A stretch of DNA of 45,420 nt from Methylobacter sp. (GTDB lineage: Bacteria; Pseudomonadota; Gammaproteobacteria; Methylococcales; Methylomonadaceae): positions 1 to 45,420 of the forward strand of contig JAPLRU010000107.1 in assembly GCA_026399025.1 (NCBI GenBank). Direction: 5' to 3'. Positions 44,568 through 45,420 of this stretch are shown here, piece by piece; positions within the stretch are counted from its first letter, which is position 1; the number at the start of each line of letters is the position of its first letter. A program made the position numbers and the translations under genes. Below the pieces are notes generated by a model, which was given only the letters and a program-made list of their open reading frames with translations, made no database searches and had not been told where the DNA came from.

Positions 44568-45206
44568 ATGCAATGGACGCTAACTCAAGCGGAAACCGCT
44601 CCGCTTCCGCAATCCGGGCAACAAACCTACGAAGAGGCGCTACGGCGCAATTTTCTGTTCGCCAAACTGGAGGACATGGTCGCGTGGGGCCAAGCCAATT
44701 CGGTCTGGCCGTTTAATTTCGGTTTGTCTTGCTGTTATGTGGAAATGGCGACAGCCTTCACCAGCCGTCATGACATTGCCCGTTTCGGTTCCGAAGTCAT
44801 CCGAGCTTCGCCGCGTCAAGCCGATTTGATCGTCATTTCGGGCACGGTTTTTCGAAAAATGGCCCCGGTAATCAAGCGGCTGTACGATCAATTGCTGGAG
44901 CCGCGCTGGGTCATATCGATGGGTTCCTGCGCCAATTCCGGCGGCATGTACGATATTTACAGCGTGGTCCAAGGCGTCGACAAATTTTTACCGGTGGATG
45001 TTTATGTGCCGGGCTGTCCTCCGAGGCCCGAGGCATTGCTGCAAGGCCTGATGCTGTTGCAGGACGCCATCGGCAAAGCAAGGCGACCGTTAAGCTGGGC
45101 CGTCGGCGATCAAACGGTGATTAACTCGGCCAAGCCTAACTATCGCGATCTATTGACGCCGGAAAGAATGCGCACCCGGCAGTTGAGAAATCCGGACGAG
45201 ATGTAG
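44568..45206 (+). CDS. nuoB: NADH-quinone oxidoreductase subunit B
   Basis: NuoB carries the N2 [4Fe-4S] cluster next to the quinone site of complex I. The 212-residue product has the ligands C55-C56 in [12 protein letters not shown]121 in [11 protein letters not shown] and C150 in [17 protein letters not shown] precedes the ATG at 44568; an upstream in-frame extension into nuoA is not needed. No nuoC follows within the remaining 214 bp, which hold two palindromes. Confidence 0.95.
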   Translation: MQWTLTQAETAPLPQSGQQTYEEALRRNFLFAKLEDMVAWGQANSVWPFNFGLSCCYVEMATAFTSRHDIARFGSEVIRASPRQADLIVISGTVFRKMAPVIKRLYDQLLEPRWVISMGSCANSGGMYDIYSVVQGVDKFLPVDVYVPGCPPRPEALLQGLMLLQDAIGKARRPLSWAVGDQTVINSAKPNYRDLLTPERMRTRQLRNPDEM

Positions 45207-45236
45207 CTTAAGTGCGGTAGGCCGGATTAGCTGTAG

Positions 45237-45263
45237 GTCGGGTTAGCGCTAGCGTAACCCGAC
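45237..45263. terminator. GTCGGGTT palindrome after nuoB
   Basis: GTCGGGTT at 45237-45244 pairs with AACCCGAC at 45256-45263 around a partly self-complementary AGCGCTAGCGT centre, followed by AAAAAG. It may be a palindromic repeat or a terminator. Confidence 0.55.
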
Positions 45264-45344
45264 AAAAAGCACTGATGTCAGTAGGAGCACTAGGAGTTTG
45301 TCTGACTTGTATGATTTTACAGACCTCATCCTCAAAAAAACCTA

Positions 45345-45409
45345 TCACCACGAAGACACGAAGGACACGAAGTTTTTATTTCTTCGTGTCCTTCGTGTCT
45401 TCGTGGTGA
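45345..45409. repeat. CACGAAG inverted-repeat family, minimal form with perfect 28-bp arms
   Basis: Arms 45345-45372 and 45382-45409 are perfectly complementary around a T-rich 9-nt loop. It is the most regular copy of the family and would form a very stable hairpin downstream of nuoB. Confidence 0.92.
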
Positions 45410-45420
45410 ATTCTTTAAGA

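Overview
The window looks like a chromosomal segment of a gammaproteobacterium of about half G+C. The order yceD-rpmF-plsX-fabH-fabD-fabG-acpP-fabF-pabC/mltG-tmk-holB-pilZ-tatD, together with smpB/ratA/rnfH, is standard for gammaproteobacteria. A K+-type membrane pyrophosphatase, an algD-centred exopolysaccharide block and many short palindromic intergenic repeats fit a Methylococcales-type methanotroph. No marker gene for that group lies in the window, so this assignment is an inference.

Region by region: (1) 0.3-9.3 kb is an exopolysaccharide block: VanZ-like protein, heparinase II/III-family protein, secreted jelly-roll lyase-like protein, GDP-mannose 6-dehydrogenase (AlgD), SAM methyltransferase, GT4 glycosyltransferase, and on the opposite strand a second secreted lyase-like protein with a Pro-Thr linker. 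It is followed by about 0.9 kb of mostly AT-rich DNA holding a duplicated 69-bp block. (2) 10.25-14.6 kb: RelE/RHH toxin-antitoxin pair, rnfH-ratA, an NSS transporter, smpB, an isochorismatase-family hydrolase preceded by 14 tandem heptamers, and a HopJ-family protein. (3) 14.7-26.1 kb: one long minus-strand housekeeping series from yceD to tatD. Many junctions are 4-nt overlaps, and PabC and MltG form a single reading frame. (4) 26.1-36.8 kb: two TPM-domain proteins with LemA, a K+-dependent pyrophosphatase, a HepT/MntA-type toxin-antitoxin pair with an overlapping third gene, agmatine deiminase, recN-nadK and an AI-2E-family permease. (5) 36.9-43.1 kb is an accessory block: an RTX protein with EF-hand-like loops, a fungal-type cytosine deaminase and a Ser-type sulfatase, interleaved with repeated palindromic elements. 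Direct repeats of about 220 bp carrying the 3' end of the sulfatase gene bracket the RTX and deaminase genes. (6) 43.1-45.4 kb: nested inverted repeats, then nuoA-nuoB.

The strongest unusual signals are the layered non-coding repeats. A 250-bp element with 10-bp terminal inverted repeats and 12-bp flanking direct repeats sits inside one copy of a palindromic unit, and two uninterrupted copies elsewhere in the window show the empty site. A second family built on CACGAAG arms occurs five times in long and short forms. At the protein level the PabC-MltG fusion, the calcium-loop/YD-like RTX protein and the HepT-MntA operon with its third gene stand out. I found no rRNA, tRNA, CRISPR array or transposase gene.
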